A program made the translations under genes and the position numbers. Positions 10,906 to 22,410 of a DNA stretch of 64,000 nt are shown here, one piece after another. Origin of the DNA: Labilithrix sp. (GTDB lineage: Bacteria > Myxococcota_A > Polyangia > Polyangiales > Polyangiaceae); contig JAHBWC010000008.1 of NCBI GenBank assembly GCA_019637225.1, positions 90,571 through 154,570 on the forward strand. Direction: 5' to 3'. Each line of letters starts with the position of its first letter. The stretch's first letter is position 1. The notes beneath the pieces are model-generated. The model ran no database searches, was not told where the DNA came from, and was given only the letters and a program-made list of their open reading frames with translations.

Positions 10906-11730
10906 TCAGGGCGAGCAGCAACGAAACCCGACGTCCGGGCCGCGGAACGGGAGCGTCGCCTGGACGAGGCTCCCGCACGTCGTGCTCGTCGGCGGGTGGC
11001 CGTAGCCGCCTCCGATCATGAACACCGCCGGCGTGGCGCCGTCCCGCTCGCCGACGTACTCGATCCACTCCCACACGTTGCCGACCATGTCGACGAGCCC
11101 GCGCACGCCGCCCTGGCAGCCCGAGCCGGCGGCGCGCGGGCCGCTCGCGCCGAGCTGGCAACCGCCGTCGGACAGGAGCGGGTGAGGGTCGGCCGTCCCG
11201 CCGGTGCACGCGTTGAACCACGCCGCCTGCTGCGTCGTCGGCCCGCTCGAGGGTCCCGTCGTGGGGATCGGCCCGCCGCCGACCTTCCCGCACAGGCGCT
11301 TGCCGGCCCACGCGCAGAACGCCCGCGCCTCGCAGAAGCTCACCTGGGTCATGGGCAGCGACTCGTCCGGACGCGCGCCGAGGAGGCCCACCGTCACGGG
11401 TGGACACGGCGCCCCGACCTCGAGGGTCGTGCCCTGCACGCTCTCGGTGAACGCGCGAAAGTCGGCGACGGTCACCTCCGTCGCGTCGATGCACGTCGGC
11501 CCGGCCCGGACGGCGCACGGGCCGCCGCTTCCCGGGCAGCCGGAGTCGCACCGCCCCGCGTCGAGCGGCGCGTCGGCGGGCGCGTCCGGCCTCGCCTCGT
11601 CGAGGGCCGGCGCGTCGTCGAGCTCCGAGGCGTCGGCGCCCGCGTCGCCGGGCACGCTCTCGAAGGACGAGCAGCGCACGAGCGCCGCCGCGAGCGCGAC
11701 GCCCCCGAAGATTCCAGCGACTCCCCGCAC
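10906..11730 (-). CDS. FGE/SUMF1-like (formylglycine-generating enzyme fold) lipoprotein, probably not catalytic
   Basis: A 274-aa lipoprotein (ALVRC lipobox near residue 20) with an Asp/Ala/Pro linker to about residue 65. A C-type-lectin-like FGE-sulfatase domain follows: CIDATEVTVADFRAF, PMTQVSFCEARAFCAWAGKR, LVDMVGNVWEW, GGGYGHPPTSTTCG and the terminal GFRCC. True FGEs have RGGSW and paired active-site cysteines; here the motif reads IGGGYG. It is therefore more likely a binding or structural relative, a type greatly expanded in myxobacteria. No sulfatase gene is nearby. It stands alone, between convergent and divergent neighbours. Confidence 0.78.
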   Translation of the reverse strand: MRGVAGIFGGVALAAALVRCSSFESVPGDAGADASELDDAPALDEARPDAPADAPLDAGRCDSGCPGSGGPCAVRAGPTCIDATEVTVADFRAFTESVQGTTLEVGAPCPPVTVGLLGARPDESLPMTQVSFCEARAFCAWAGKRLCGKVGGGPIPTTGPSSGPTTQQAAWFNACTGGTADPHPLLSDGGCQLGASGPRAAGSGCQGGVRGLVDMVGNVWEWIEYVGERDGATPAVFMIGGGYGHPPTSTTCGSLVQATLPFRGPDVGFRCCSP

Positions 11731-11798
11731 TGCGCGGAGTCTAGCGTCGCCCCGGCGCGCCGTACAACTCGCCCCTTTTTCCCTGTACCTTCCCCCGC

Positions 11799-13076
11799 GT
11801 GATCCGACGACCCGGGACCGTCCTCGCGCTCTTGACGGGGCTGAACCTCCTCAACTACCTCGATCGCCTCGTCGTCTCGGCGGTCCTGCCGAAGGTGCAA
11901 GAGGAGCTCGCGCTCTCGAACTTCCAGGGTGGGCTGCTCGCGACGGTCTTCCTCGTCGGCTACTTCCTGACGTCGCCGATCTTCGGCTCGCTCGGCGATC
12001 GTCTGCCGCGAAAGGGCCTCATCGCCGCCGGCGTCCTCGTGTGGAGCCTCGCGACGATGGGCTCCGGCGTCGCGGTCGGCATCGGCTCGCTCCTGCTCGC
12101 GCGCGCGCTGGTCGGCGTGGGAGAGGCGAGCTACGCGACGCTCGCGCCGACGATCATCGACGACGTCACGCCGAGCCGCCGCAAGGGACGCGCGCTCGCC
12201 GTCTTCTACATGGCCACGCCCGTCGGCGCCGCGCTCGGCTACCTCGTGGGCGGCTTCGTCGAGAGCCGCTGGGGGTGGCGGACGGCGTTCCTCGTCGCGG
12301 GCGGCCCGGGCGTGCTCCTCGCGGGGACGTGCCTCTTCATCGCCGAGCCCGAGCGGAAGCTCGCGACCGAGAAGGCCGACCTCCTCCGCGACGTGAAGAA
12401 GCTCGCTCGCGTCGACCTCTATCGAAAGGGCGTCGTCGGCTACTGCGCGTACACCGCCGCGATCGGAGCCTTCTCCTACTGGGCGCCGAAGTTCCTCTAC
12501 GCGCGCTATGCACTTCCGCTCGCGACGGCGAACTTCCGCTTCGGCATCGTCACCGTGCTCGGGGGCGCGATCGGCACGATCCTCGGCGGGCGCTGGGCCG
12601 ACCGGAGCTCGAACGCCGCCCTCCCGAAGGCGAACGCCGAGGACGCCGCGTCCTACAACGGCGATCCCGAGGCCGCCCAGGCCCGCGAGCGGGAGGCCGA
12701 ACGCCTGCGCGTGAAGAGGCTCCTCCGGATCTGCGCGACAGGCAGCGCGATCGGCGCCCCGCTCGCCGCGGGCGCGTTTCTCTCGCCGAGCCCGACGGTG
12801 TTCTTCGCCCTGGTGTTCCTCGCGATCACGGCGCTCTTTCTGAACACGTCGCCGATCAACGCGGTCATCCTCCAGGCGGTCCCGACCGAGCTCCGCGCGA
12901 GCGCGATGGCGCTCAGCATCTTTTCGATCCACATCTTCGGCGACCTCTGGTCCCCGCCCCTCGTCGGGCTCCTCGCCGACCACGCCCCGATCGAGCTGGC
13001 GATGCTGACGCTGCCGGTGGCGATCGCCGGGAGCGCGTGGCTCTGGTGGCCGCGCCGCGCCGCGGCGGCGACCTGA
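11799..13076 (+). CDS. MFS transporter, spinster-like family
   Basis: A 425-aa major facilitator with about 12 predicted transmembrane helices and a GTG start. Helix 1 carries LNLLNYLDRLVVSAVLP and the loop 2-3 motif reads GSLGDRLPRKG (G-x3-D-R-x-x-R-K/R-G). Helices 4-5 contain RALVGVGEASYATLAPTIID, a signature of the spinster (Spns) branch of MFS. A charged cytoplasmic loop between helices 6 and 8 (about residues 265-310) is longer than usual. Spns proteins move sphingolipid-like or other amphipathic molecules; the substrate here cannot be told. It is divergent from the FGE-like gene and 225 bp before bamA. Confidence 0.85.
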   Translation: MIRRPGTVLALLTGLNLLNYLDRLVVSAVLPKVQEELALSNFQGGLLATVFLVGYFLTSPIFGSLGDRLPRKGLIAAGVLVWSLATMGSGVAVGIGSLLLARALVGVGEASYATLAPTIIDDVTPSRRKGRALAVFYMATPVGAALGYLVGGFVESRWGWRTAFLVAGGPGVLLAGTCLFIAEPERKLATEKADLLRDVKKLARVDLYRKGVVGYCAYTAAIGAFSYWAPKFLYARYALPLATANFRFGIVTVLGGAIGTILGGRWADRSSNAALPKANAEDAASYNGDPEAAQAREREAERLRVKRLLRICATGSAIGAPLAAGAFLSPSPTVFFALVFLAITALFLNTSPINAVILQAVPTELRASAMALSIFSIHIFGDLWSPPLVGLLADHAPIELAMLTLPVAIAGSAWLWWPRRAAAAT

Positions 13077-13301
13077 CGCGTCGCGCCGCCGCCCTCGAAT
13101 GCGGGCTGACGTCGGTGCAACGGTCACGCAGAGCCACGCCCTCGCGCGCGCCGCTTCGGCCGCCCGCGAGAGTCCGCGCGTCTTTGGGACCCAACACGCC
13201 AGGATCTCGGCGGAAATCTTTGCGTCTGGCTGGAATCGCTCGGTTGACCTACGAGGCGATCGTCGAGTACTGAGGGACCCCCGCAGCTTCTCTTTCTGGC
13301 G

Positions 13302-16001
13302 ATGCTCTTTATCCTCGAGAAGGCCCGATGGTTCGCGCGCGGGCTCTTGCTCGCCGTCGCGATGTTCGGGGCGACCGTCGCGCTGGGCCTGCTCGGCACG
13401 CCCGAGGCGCTCGCGCAGGGAAATGACGCGGGGATCGGCGACGCCGGACCGCGTCCGCGGCCGAACGGCGCAGGCCCGACGGGACCGAGCGACGCCGGAG
13501 CCCCGGCCGCCGACGGAGACGCCGGGGCGACCGCCACCGACGAAGAAGAGGAGCACGGCGGGGCGACCGGGCCGTCGACGCAGGCCGCGGGCCCGACGAT
13601 CAACATCCCGCAGAGCGAAGCGGAGCGCGCCGAGGGCTCGCCGATCCTCCGCATCGACATCAGCGGCAACCGGCGCGTCGCGAAGGAGGACATCATCTCG
13701 TACCTCCGCGAGAAGCCGAAGCACCTCTTCAAGGTCGAGAACCTCGCGAGCGACGTCCGGGCCCTCTGGGACTCGGGCTTCTTCGACGACATCGAGGTCG
13801 ACATGATGCGGGAGGACCACGGCATCATCCTCCGCTTCCTCGTCCGCGAGCGCCCGAACATCAAGGCCGTCGAGTTCGAAGGCAACAGCGAGATCGAGAA
13901 CGACAAGCTCCAGGAAGCGATCGAGATCAAGGCGAACACGATCCTGAGCGTCCCGGCGGTCCGGCGGAGCGTCCAGAAGATCAAGGACGCCTACGCCGAG
14001 AAGGGCTACTTCCTCGCCGACGTCGAGAGCGCGATCGAGCCGCAGCGCGACAACGAGGTGATCGTCAAGTTCACGATCACCGAGCACCAGCCCGTCACCG
14101 TTCGCCGCATCACCTTCGTCGGCAACTACAACGTGCCGGAGGACGAGCTCCGCGCCGTCATGCAGACGGGCCAGGGCGGCTTCTTCGCGTTCGGCTCGGG
14201 CGGCCCGTACCGCCAGGACGTCTTCGAGCGCGACGTCCTCATGCTCAACGCCCTTTATTACGACAAGGGCTACATGAACGTGTCGATCGGGACGCCGCGC
14301 GTCATGCTGACGCCCGATCGCGAAGGCATCGAGATCACGCTCCTCATCCACGAGGGGCCGCGGTTCAAGATCCGCCAGCTCAAGGTCTACGAGCGCGACG
14401 CCGACGGCAGGGAGGTCGAGCCGCTCGGCGGACGCCGCGCGCTGCGCCAGCTCGTCCGCGCGAAGAGCGGCGACTACTTCAACCGCGCCGAGCTCGTGAA
14501 GGACCTCCAGGCGGTCCGCACGCTCTACCGCGACGCCGGCTACGCGAACGTCGAGGCCGAGCCGGAGACCGAGCTCGATCCGGTCAAGAAGGAAGTCGAC
14601 ATCATCATCCCGATCCGCCGCGGACCGCTGGTCTACGTCGAGCGCATCGAGGTGAAGGGCAACACGAAGACGCGCGACAAGGTCCTCCGCCGCGAGATGG
14701 AGATCGAAGAGGGCAACCTCTTCAGCGAGACGAAGCTCGAAGACAGCAAGCGCCGCATCGTCGCCCTCGGTTACTTCGAGCGCGTCGACGTCTCGACCGA
14801 GCAGGGCTCCACGCCCGAGTCGATCAACATCAACTTCGAGGTGACCGAGCGCCCGACGGGCACCTTCCAGGTCGGCGCCGGCTTCTCGAGCATCGAGAAC
14901 TTCATCGCGACCGCGCAGATCCAGCAGGCGAACCTCTTCGGCAACGGCCAGTCGCTCGCCCTCCAGGCGCAGATCTCGGGCCTCCGCCAGCTCATCAGCA
15001 TCCGCTTCTTCGAGCCGTACTTCCTCGACTCCGACTGGTCGTCCAGCGTCGAGCTCTACGACAACCTCCTCGTCTTCCCGGACTTCGCGCGCAGGACGCT
15101 CGGCGGCGCGCTCACGTTCGGCTACGCGCTGATCCAGCCGTGGCTCCGCATCGGCCTGACGACGACGGTGCAGCACGACGCGGTCGACACGAACCAGGTC
15201 AACACCTTCTTCGGCTCGACCTCCGGCTTCGTCAGCATCTTCCAGCGGCTCCCGCTCGCGAACTTGTTCAACGCCGGACGCACGGTCTCGCTCCGCCCCG
15301 CGATCACCTACGACACGCGAAACAACCGCCTCTTCCCGTCGAGCGGTCTGTTCCTCCAGGCGTCGACGGAGCTCGCGACCTCCGCGTTCGGCAGCGAGAT
15401 CGAGTTCCTCCGCCACGAGCTCGTCGGCCGCTTCTACTACCCGCTCTTCGGACAGGGCGAGCAGCCGGGCTCGGGCTTCATCCTCAAGATGAACAACAAG
15501 GTCGGCGTCATCACGAGCCCGCTGTCGCAGGGCGTGCCGATCTTCGCGCGCTACTTCCTCGGCGGCATCCTCGACGTCCGCGGCTACCGACTCCGCACGC
15601 TCGGCCCGCGCCTGCCGCTCAACTCGTCGCTCGACGTCAACGCGCCGCCGATCCCGAACGGCGCGAACATCGGCGGTAACCTCCAGTACTACTCGAACCT
15701 CGAGTTCGAATTCCCGATCATCGACAAGGTCGGCATCCGCGGCGTCACGTTCCTCGACGCCGGCAACACGTTCAACCTCGAGCAGCAGTTCTGCAAGACG
15801 ACGCCGGCGCCCCAGTTCTCGCCGCTCGTCAGCCCGTGCTTCGACGCCGGCAGCATCACGAACCTCCGTCTCTCGAGCGGCATGGGCATCCGCTGGTTCT
15901 CGCCGCTCGGCCCGCTCCGCTTCGAGTGGGGCTTCCCGCTGAACAAGCTGTCGTACGAAGAGTCGAGCGTCTTCGAGTTCACGATCGGCAACTTCTTCTG
16001 A
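13302..16001 (+). CDS. bamA: Outer-membrane protein assembly factor BamA
   Basis: An 899-aa Omp85 protein that inserts beta-barrel proteins into the outer membrane. The signal peptide ends near residue 39 (EALAQ). A low-complexity Asp/Ala/Gly/Pro stretch (40-105) is an extra compared with E. coli BamA (810 aa). Five POTRA domains follow from about residue 110 (SPILRIDISGNRRVAKEDI; later YVERIEVKGNTKTRDKVL). The barrel starts near 520 (FQVGAGFSSIENF). The lid-loop VRGY signature is at 759-762, and the protein ends in Phe, as barrel proteins should. No skp, lpxD or other envelope genes follow, so the usual bamA cluster is split here. Confidence 0.93.
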   Translation: MLFILEKARWFARGLLLAVAMFGATVALGLLGTPEALAQGNDAGIGDAGPRPRPNGAGPTGPSDAGAPAADGDAGATATDEEEEHGGATGPSTQAAGPTINIPQSEAERAEGSPILRIDISGNRRVAKEDIISYLREKPKHLFKVENLASDVRALWDSGFFDDIEVDMMREDHGIILRFLVRERPNIKAVEFEGNSEIENDKLQEAIEIKANTILSVPAVRRSVQKIKDAYAEKGYFLADVESAIEPQRDNEVIVKFTITEHQPVTVRRITFVGNYNVPEDELRAVMQTGQGGFFAFGSGGPYRQDVFERDVLMLNALYYDKGYMNVSIGTPRVMLTPDREGIEITLLIHEGPRFKIRQLKVYERDADGREVEPLGGRRALRQLVRAKSGDYFNRAELVKDLQAVRTLYRDAGYANVEAEPETELDPVKKEVDIIIPIRRGPLVYVERIEVKGNTKTRDKVLRREMEIEEGNLFSETKLEDSKRRIVALGYFERVDVSTEQGSTPESININFEVTERPTGTFQVGAGFSSIENFIATAQIQQANLFGNGQSLALQAQISGLRQLISIRFFEPYFLDSDWSSSVELYDNLLVFPDFARRTLGGALTFGYALIQPWLRIGLTTTVQHDAVDTNQVNTFFGSTSGFVSIFQRLPLANLFNAGRTVSLRPAITYDTRNNRLFPSSGLFLQASTELATSAFGSEIEFLRHELVGRFYYPLFGQGEQPGSGFILKMNNKVGVITSPLSQGVPIFARYFLGGILDVRGYRLRTLGPRLPLNSSLDVNAPPIPNGANIGGNLQYYSNLEFEFPIIDKVGIRGVTFLDAGNTFNLEQQFCKTTPAPQFSPLVSPCFDAGSITNLRLSSGMGIRWFSPLGPLRFEWGFPLNKLSYEESSVFEFTIGNFF

Positions 16002-16183
16002 TCGGCGCGGCCCGGCGCCGGCGTGCGCGTCGTGGCGATGCTGGATCTCGACGTCCTGTCGCCCCGGTCCGACAGCGCCCTTCGCCGCGGGCGCGCGACG
16101 GCGCGAAGGGCAGGCGCTCGCGTCACGGTCGATCCACGAGAGGTGTGGCGCCGGACGTCCCGTTGTGCGAGAGATGAGCCGCC

Positions 16184-16846
16184 GTGCCTCATCGCCTCCT
16201 TCCCTTCCCGCGCGCGCTCACCACGACGTTCTTCTCGGCGCTCCTGACGGCCGCCGTAGGAGCGGGAGGCTGTACGACGACGACCGTCGTGAAGAACGAC
16301 GGCACCAGCGGCGCGGCGCCGGCCGGACAGGAGCGGCGCGAGTCGATCCCGTGCAAGTCGGGCGACACGACGCTCCCCATCGAGGCGTTCGACATCAGCT
16401 CCGACGAAGCGACGGGCGCGGCGTGCAACGTCGGCAACGTCCTCGACGACGACGGCAGCTTCGCGGCGCTCGACTGGCAGGGCGGCGGCACGCACAAGCT
16501 CGACGGCCGCGACGTCACCGGCTGCCTCGCCGCGGAGTTCGGCGACGACATCACGCTCTCCTCGCTGTCGATGAAGATGCGCCCGGTCGGCACCGGCTGC
16601 GGTCACGCCTGCACGCCCGGTGACGAGGGCTGCGGCTCGGGCTGGAAGGTCTCGATCTTCGCCGGCCCGTCGATCGCGAAGCTCGGATTCCTCCAGCAGC
16701 TCTCGCTGACGACGGGCGACTTTTTCGAGTACCGCATCGCGGTCTACGACCGCTTCAAGGCGAAGTTCATCGCGATCTGCCGCGAGCCGACCCCCGCCGA
16801 GGGCGACGACGTCGCGATCGACTCGATTTACGGCTTCTGCCGCTGA
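16184..16846 (+). CDS. Lipoprotein of unknown function
   Basis: A 220-aa protein with a GTG start. A signal peptide (TTTFFSALLTAAVGAGGC) gives a lipobox Cys near residue 30. The mature part has eight or more Cys (IPCKSG, GAACNVG, TGCLAAE, GTGCGHACTPGDEGCGSG, AICREP and the terminal FCR), so disulphides are likely. I recognise no family. The residues around 95-150 (LDWQGGGTHKLDGRDVTG) alternate like a beta-sandwich. It lies 182 bp after bamA and may be separately transcribed. A strong hairpin follows the stop. The outer-membrane or periplasmic location is inferred from the lipobox. Confidence 0.7.
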   Translation: MPHRLLPFPRALTTTFFSALLTAAVGAGGCTTTTVVKNDGTSGAAPAGQERRESIPCKSGDTTLPIEAFDISSDEATGAACNVGNVLDDDGSFAALDWQGGGTHKLDGRDVTGCLAAEFGDDITLSSLSMKMRPVGTGCGHACTPGDEGCGSGWKVSIFAGPSIAKLGFLQQLSLTTGDFFEYRIAVYDRFKAKFIAICREPTPAEGDDVAIDSIYGFCR

Positions 16847-16878
16847 GCCGCCCGACGGCCCGCGGGGTGGGCGCGAGG

Positions 16879-16911
16879 ACATCACGGGCGGCGCGCGCCG
16901 CCTCGTGATGT
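16879..16911. terminator. Strong hairpin between convergent genes (probable bidirectional terminator)
   Basis: ACATCACG and CGTGATGT form a perfect 8-bp outer stem. The inner arms (GCGGCGCG / CGCGCCGC) extend it with a single bulged base. It sits in the 80-bp gap between two convergent genes (stops at 16846 and 16927). No U-run follows on either side, so termination would have to rely on the stem alone. Confidence 0.5.
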
Positions 16912-16926
16912 GACGCTCGCGCTGAC

Positions 16927-18582
16927 CTAGAAGGAGTGCTCCTGCTTGGCGACGCCGACCACAGCCGGACGCGTCTTTCCGGCGGAGGTCGTCGCGGGAA
17001 CGCCATCGCCGGGCTGGCCCACGAAGATCCCCGTCGTCGCCTGATCGATGGCGACCCGACTTCCGTTGTAGACAAGCGCTAGCGACGGGCCAGGAGAGCC
17101 ATTGCCGCTCATGCCCGCCGCGCCGCCGTTGCCACCGTTTCCTCCACCGAGGCCGTAGACATTCTTGGGTCGGAGATCGCCACCGTCATCATAGCGCCCT
17201 CTGCCGCTAAACCCTCCGCCCAGGCCTGGGGTTCCGAGGGCGCCCACGCCAGCCCGTCCTCCCTTCCCCGACTCGATCCGACTGTGGGCGATCTTGATCG
17301 CCGTCGACGAGACGATGAAGAGGCCGACACTTCCACCGCCCCCGGTGCCCGGAGTACCGGCGACACCGCCGCATCCGCCCGCGCCGCCACCGGCGCCGTA
17401 GAGCCCGTACAAGGGAGCCGTCGACGCAACGGCGCCCGAACCGTAGGACTCGGTATACCAGTAATGTCCACCGCCTCCGCCGCCTCCCCCCTGACCGGGC
17501 TGGCCGTTCGTGCCCGCCGTGCCGTTACCCGGCGCGATCCCGTCCTCGTTAACCGACCACCCACCGTTCTCACCCAGATTCCCGGTCGGTCCTGGCGTCC
17601 CGTCCTGCCCGAGCGCCGTCGGTGTCGCTGCCGACGCGCCGCCTGCACCTCCAACGGCGGTCGGAGTGTTCTTTGGTGCAGCCCTTCCCGTCGCCTGCGC
17701 TGTCGTGACCGCGGCAACCAAGAACCCATTCCTGAAGAACGGACCGTCACCGCCGCGCCCACCTGCCCCCCCGTTGGGGGCGATCAAACATTGACTCGTG
17801 CCCCCGGCGCTTCCGGTTGTCGACGCATGATTGAAGCACAACTCGCCCACACACGCCGCCCCCTGCCCGCCTGCCGAGCGGCCGGATCGGGTGGCGAGGT
17901 CGTTGCGCTCCTGGTTCGGAGCCGGCTGCACGCCGTCGACGCCGTCCTGTCCCTTGCCGCCGCGCAGCGTGACCTCGTCCATCCAGAGGTTCGACGATCC
18001 CCGGATGATCATCGCGTAGGAGGTCTGGGCGACGACGTCCGCCGATCCCGGCGAGGTGAGGTCTGGACCACGAACCTCGAAGCCCTCGAAGCGCGTGATG
18101 AGGCTCATTCCTTCGACGAGGACCGCGGGGCTCGTCGGCGATTCGATCACCGCGCGCGTCGTGATCCGCTTCCACTCCTCGAGGTTCGCGCAGTCGAAGT
18201 AGCCGAACATCGTGACGCCGTCGGACAGCGTCACCGCCTCCGGATACGTCTCCGCGCAGGCGATCACCGGCATCTTCTTCTGCTTCGCGAGCGCGATCGC
18301 GTCCGCGAGTGTCTTCAGCGGCCGCCGCTGCGCTCCGTCGTTCCCAGGCGCCCCCTTCGACGCGGAGACGAACACGCCTTCGGGCGGAGCGGTGCCCCCG
18401 ACCTCAATAGGCGGCGGAGGCGGCGGCGACTCGGCCTTGCCGCCGTCGGGGAGGTCGATCACGACCGTCTCGCCCTCCGGCGTTCCCGAGTCGGCAGCCA
18501 GCGGCGCCGCGTCCGAGCCCCCACAGCCCAGAGCGACGAGCAACGCGAGCGCGGTCAGCGCTCCCCCTCGAGAGAAGTTCAT
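16927..18582 (-). CDS. Gly-rich repeat lipoprotein with N-terminal beta-helix-like domain
   Basis: A 551-aa protein. The start at ATG 18582 is chosen because AAAGGGGAC lies just upstream; the frame runs 26 codons further without such a site. A lipobox (LLVALGC) at about residues 15-21 is followed by an acidic/Pro linker. Residues 65-215 look like a parallel beta-helix of the DUF1565 type: VFVSASKGAPGNDGAQ, PLKTLADAIALAKQ, TYPEAVTLSDGV. From about residue 215 the protein is a collagen- or PGRS-like sequence of GGxGG, GxxG and NGG runs, including an octa-Gly stretch, with short non-Gly beta-helix rungs between. A surface-exposed structural or adhesive role is inferred. The Gly-rich coding region has lower G+C than its neighbours. 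Confidence 0.72.
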   Translation of the reverse strand: MNFSRGGALTALALLVALGCGGSDAAPLAADSGTPEGETVVIDLPDGGKAESPPPPPPIEVGGTAPPEGVFVSASKGAPGNDGAQRRPLKTLADAIALAKQKKMPVIACAETYPEAVTLSDGVTMFGYFDCANLEEWKRITTRAVIESPTSPAVLVEGMSLITRFEGFEVRGPDLTSPGSADVVAQTSYAMIIRGSSNLWMDEVTLRGGKGQDGVDGVQPAPNQERNDLATRSGRSAGGQGAACVGELCFNHASTTGSAGGTSQCLIAPNGGAGGRGGDGPFFRNGFLVAAVTTAQATGRAAPKNTPTAVGGAGGASAATPTALGQDGTPGPTGNLGENGGWSVNEDGIAPGNGTAGTNGQPGQGGGGGGGGHYWYTESYGSGAVASTAPLYGLYGAGGGAGGCGGVAGTPGTGGGGSVGLFIVSSTAIKIAHSRIESGKGGRAGVGALGTPGLGGGFSGRGRYDDGGDLRPKNVYGLGGGNGGNGGAAGMSGNGSPGPSLALVYNGSRVAIDQATTGIFVGQPGDGVPATTSAGKTRPAVVGVAKQEHSF

Positions 18583-19150
18583 GATGTCCCCTTTGGCGAT
18601 GGTGCCGCGCACGGCAAAGCGAGCGCGACCGGCAGCGGTCGAGCGAGACGGATGGTTCATGGGCCGCCCCGTCGGCCTCAGCAGATTGAACGTTGCTTCC
18701 TAACTCGGGACAACGCGAAAAAAAGGAAAATTCGCACGCGACGTCCGACGACTTCTCGGTGTCCTCCGCTGTTCGGATCTGCAACGAAAGCGGCACGCCC
18801 TCAAGGCCCTGAAATCCGCCGCGAAGGTCTTGTCCGTTCCGAACAATGCACGCCTCGCGCCCGGTCCGTGCCGGCGCTCCGGGTGGCAACAACACCGTCC
18901 AACCACCGTCCCGCGCGGGCCCGGCCGTGCGATCCGGACGCCTTCGACGCGACGCCGAAGCGCAGGCGCGCGCCGCCGATTCCATGAGCCCTCCACCCGC
19001 GTCGCAAGCCCCCTCGCGACCGTCTCGCCGCCGCGGGCGCCGCCCGTCGCCGAGCGGCTGAGCCGCTCCTCCAAAGGCACGAGATCAGGCCCCAAATCTG
19101 CGCCGTTTCCTCTTCACGCACGACCCCCACCGGTCTAAGAACCGTGTCCG
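18583..19150. other. Intergenic region between divergent genes (no gene seen)
   Basis: 568 bp separate the Gly-rich lipoprotein gene (minus) from gyrA (plus). Open frames here are Arg/Pro/Ala-rich and lack ribosome sites, so I call none. An A-rich run (18718-18732) with lower G+C, about 140 bp upstream of the lipoprotein start, is the most promoter-like part. A short inverted repeat (CGGT-N6-ACCG, 19131-19144) lies 7 nt before the gyrA ATG and could affect its ribosome access. Both genes' promoters must lie here, but I cannot fix -35/-10 boxes. Confidence 0.5.
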
Positions 19151-21838
<2,688 letters not shown>

Positions 21839-21853
21839 CGGCTCCCCGTCTGG

Positions 21854-21890
21854 TCTCCTCCTCTTCGAGTCTCATCTCCTCCTCTTCGAG
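21854..21890. repeat. 16-bp direct repeat after gyrA
   Basis: TCTCCTCCTCTTCGAG occurs at 21854-21869 and again at 21875-21890, a 21-bp period, 15 nt after the gyrA stop. It is pyrimidine-rich, resembling a C-rich Rho-loading stretch. Function unknown. Confidence 0.6.
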
Positions 21891-22045
21891 ATCCGAGCCC
21901 TCGCCGAGGCCAGCGCGACCGTCTGCGTGCGGCGCGCACGGCACGGCGGGGCATGCCGCCACGCGGCGGGCTGCCTAACGACGCGAAGTCTCGTCGTTCG
22001 GAGCGGTCCGCTTGTTGCGGTGGAAGGTCAACCATGGAGGAACAC

Positions 22046-22402
22046 ATGAAGACCGTCGCCTCGATGATCGCGCTCGCGGGCCTGGGGCTCGTTGTCGCGT
22101 GCGGCAGCAGCTTCCAGCCGCCCACCGATCGCCTCGCCGCGTCCGAAGCCGCCATCCGCAGCGCGCGTGAGCTCGGCGCCGAGCACAACCCGCAGGCCGC
22201 GCTCCACGTGAAGCTCGCAGACGAGCAGGTCGCTTCCGCGCGCACGTTGATGAGGGACGGCGACAACGAGCGCGCCGACATCGTCCTGCAACGCGCCAAG
22301 TCCGACGCCGAGCTCGCGGTCATGCTCACGCGCGAGCAGGCCGCGAAGACGAGCGCCGATCAGGCCCGGAAGAACCTCGACGACCACAAGGCGGGAAAGT
22401 GA
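22046..22402 (+). CDS. DUF4398-type lipoprotein
   Basis: A 118-aa lipoprotein. ATG 22046 is chosen because GGAGG lies 5 nt upstream; the frame reaches further back without support. The lipobox is LVVAC at about residues 14-18. The mature part is a helical domain (FQPPTDRLAASEAAIRSARE, ADIVLQRAKSDAELAVML) that matches DUF4398, a small periplasmic helical hairpin usually found with OmpA-family proteins. The next gene, 8 bp downstream, is exactly such an OmpA lipoprotein, so the two probably form one envelope unit. DUF4398 proteins have no established biochemical activity that I know of. Confidence 0.75.
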   Translation: MKTVASMIALAGLGLVVACGSSFQPPTDRLAASEAAIRSARELGAEHNPQAALHVKLADEQVASARTLMRDGDNERADIVLQRAKSDAELAVMLTREQAAKTSADQARKNLDDHKAGK

Positions 22403-22410
22403 GGACGACG

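Noticed and set aside
11472..15416. A 1314-codon open frame on the minus strand across the FGE gene, MFS gene and bamA
   Set aside because: It is low-complexity, rich in Arg, Ala, Glu and Asp, without a start signal, and lies opposite three well-supported genes.
16927..18582. Mycobacterial PE-PGRS family member
   Set aside because: No PE domain; only the Gly-rich composition is shared, and a lipobox plus beta-helix start is present instead.
18661..19138. Several 60-130-codon open frames before gyrA
   Set aside because: Arg/Pro-rich, no ribosome site, no recognisable motif; treated as intergenic.
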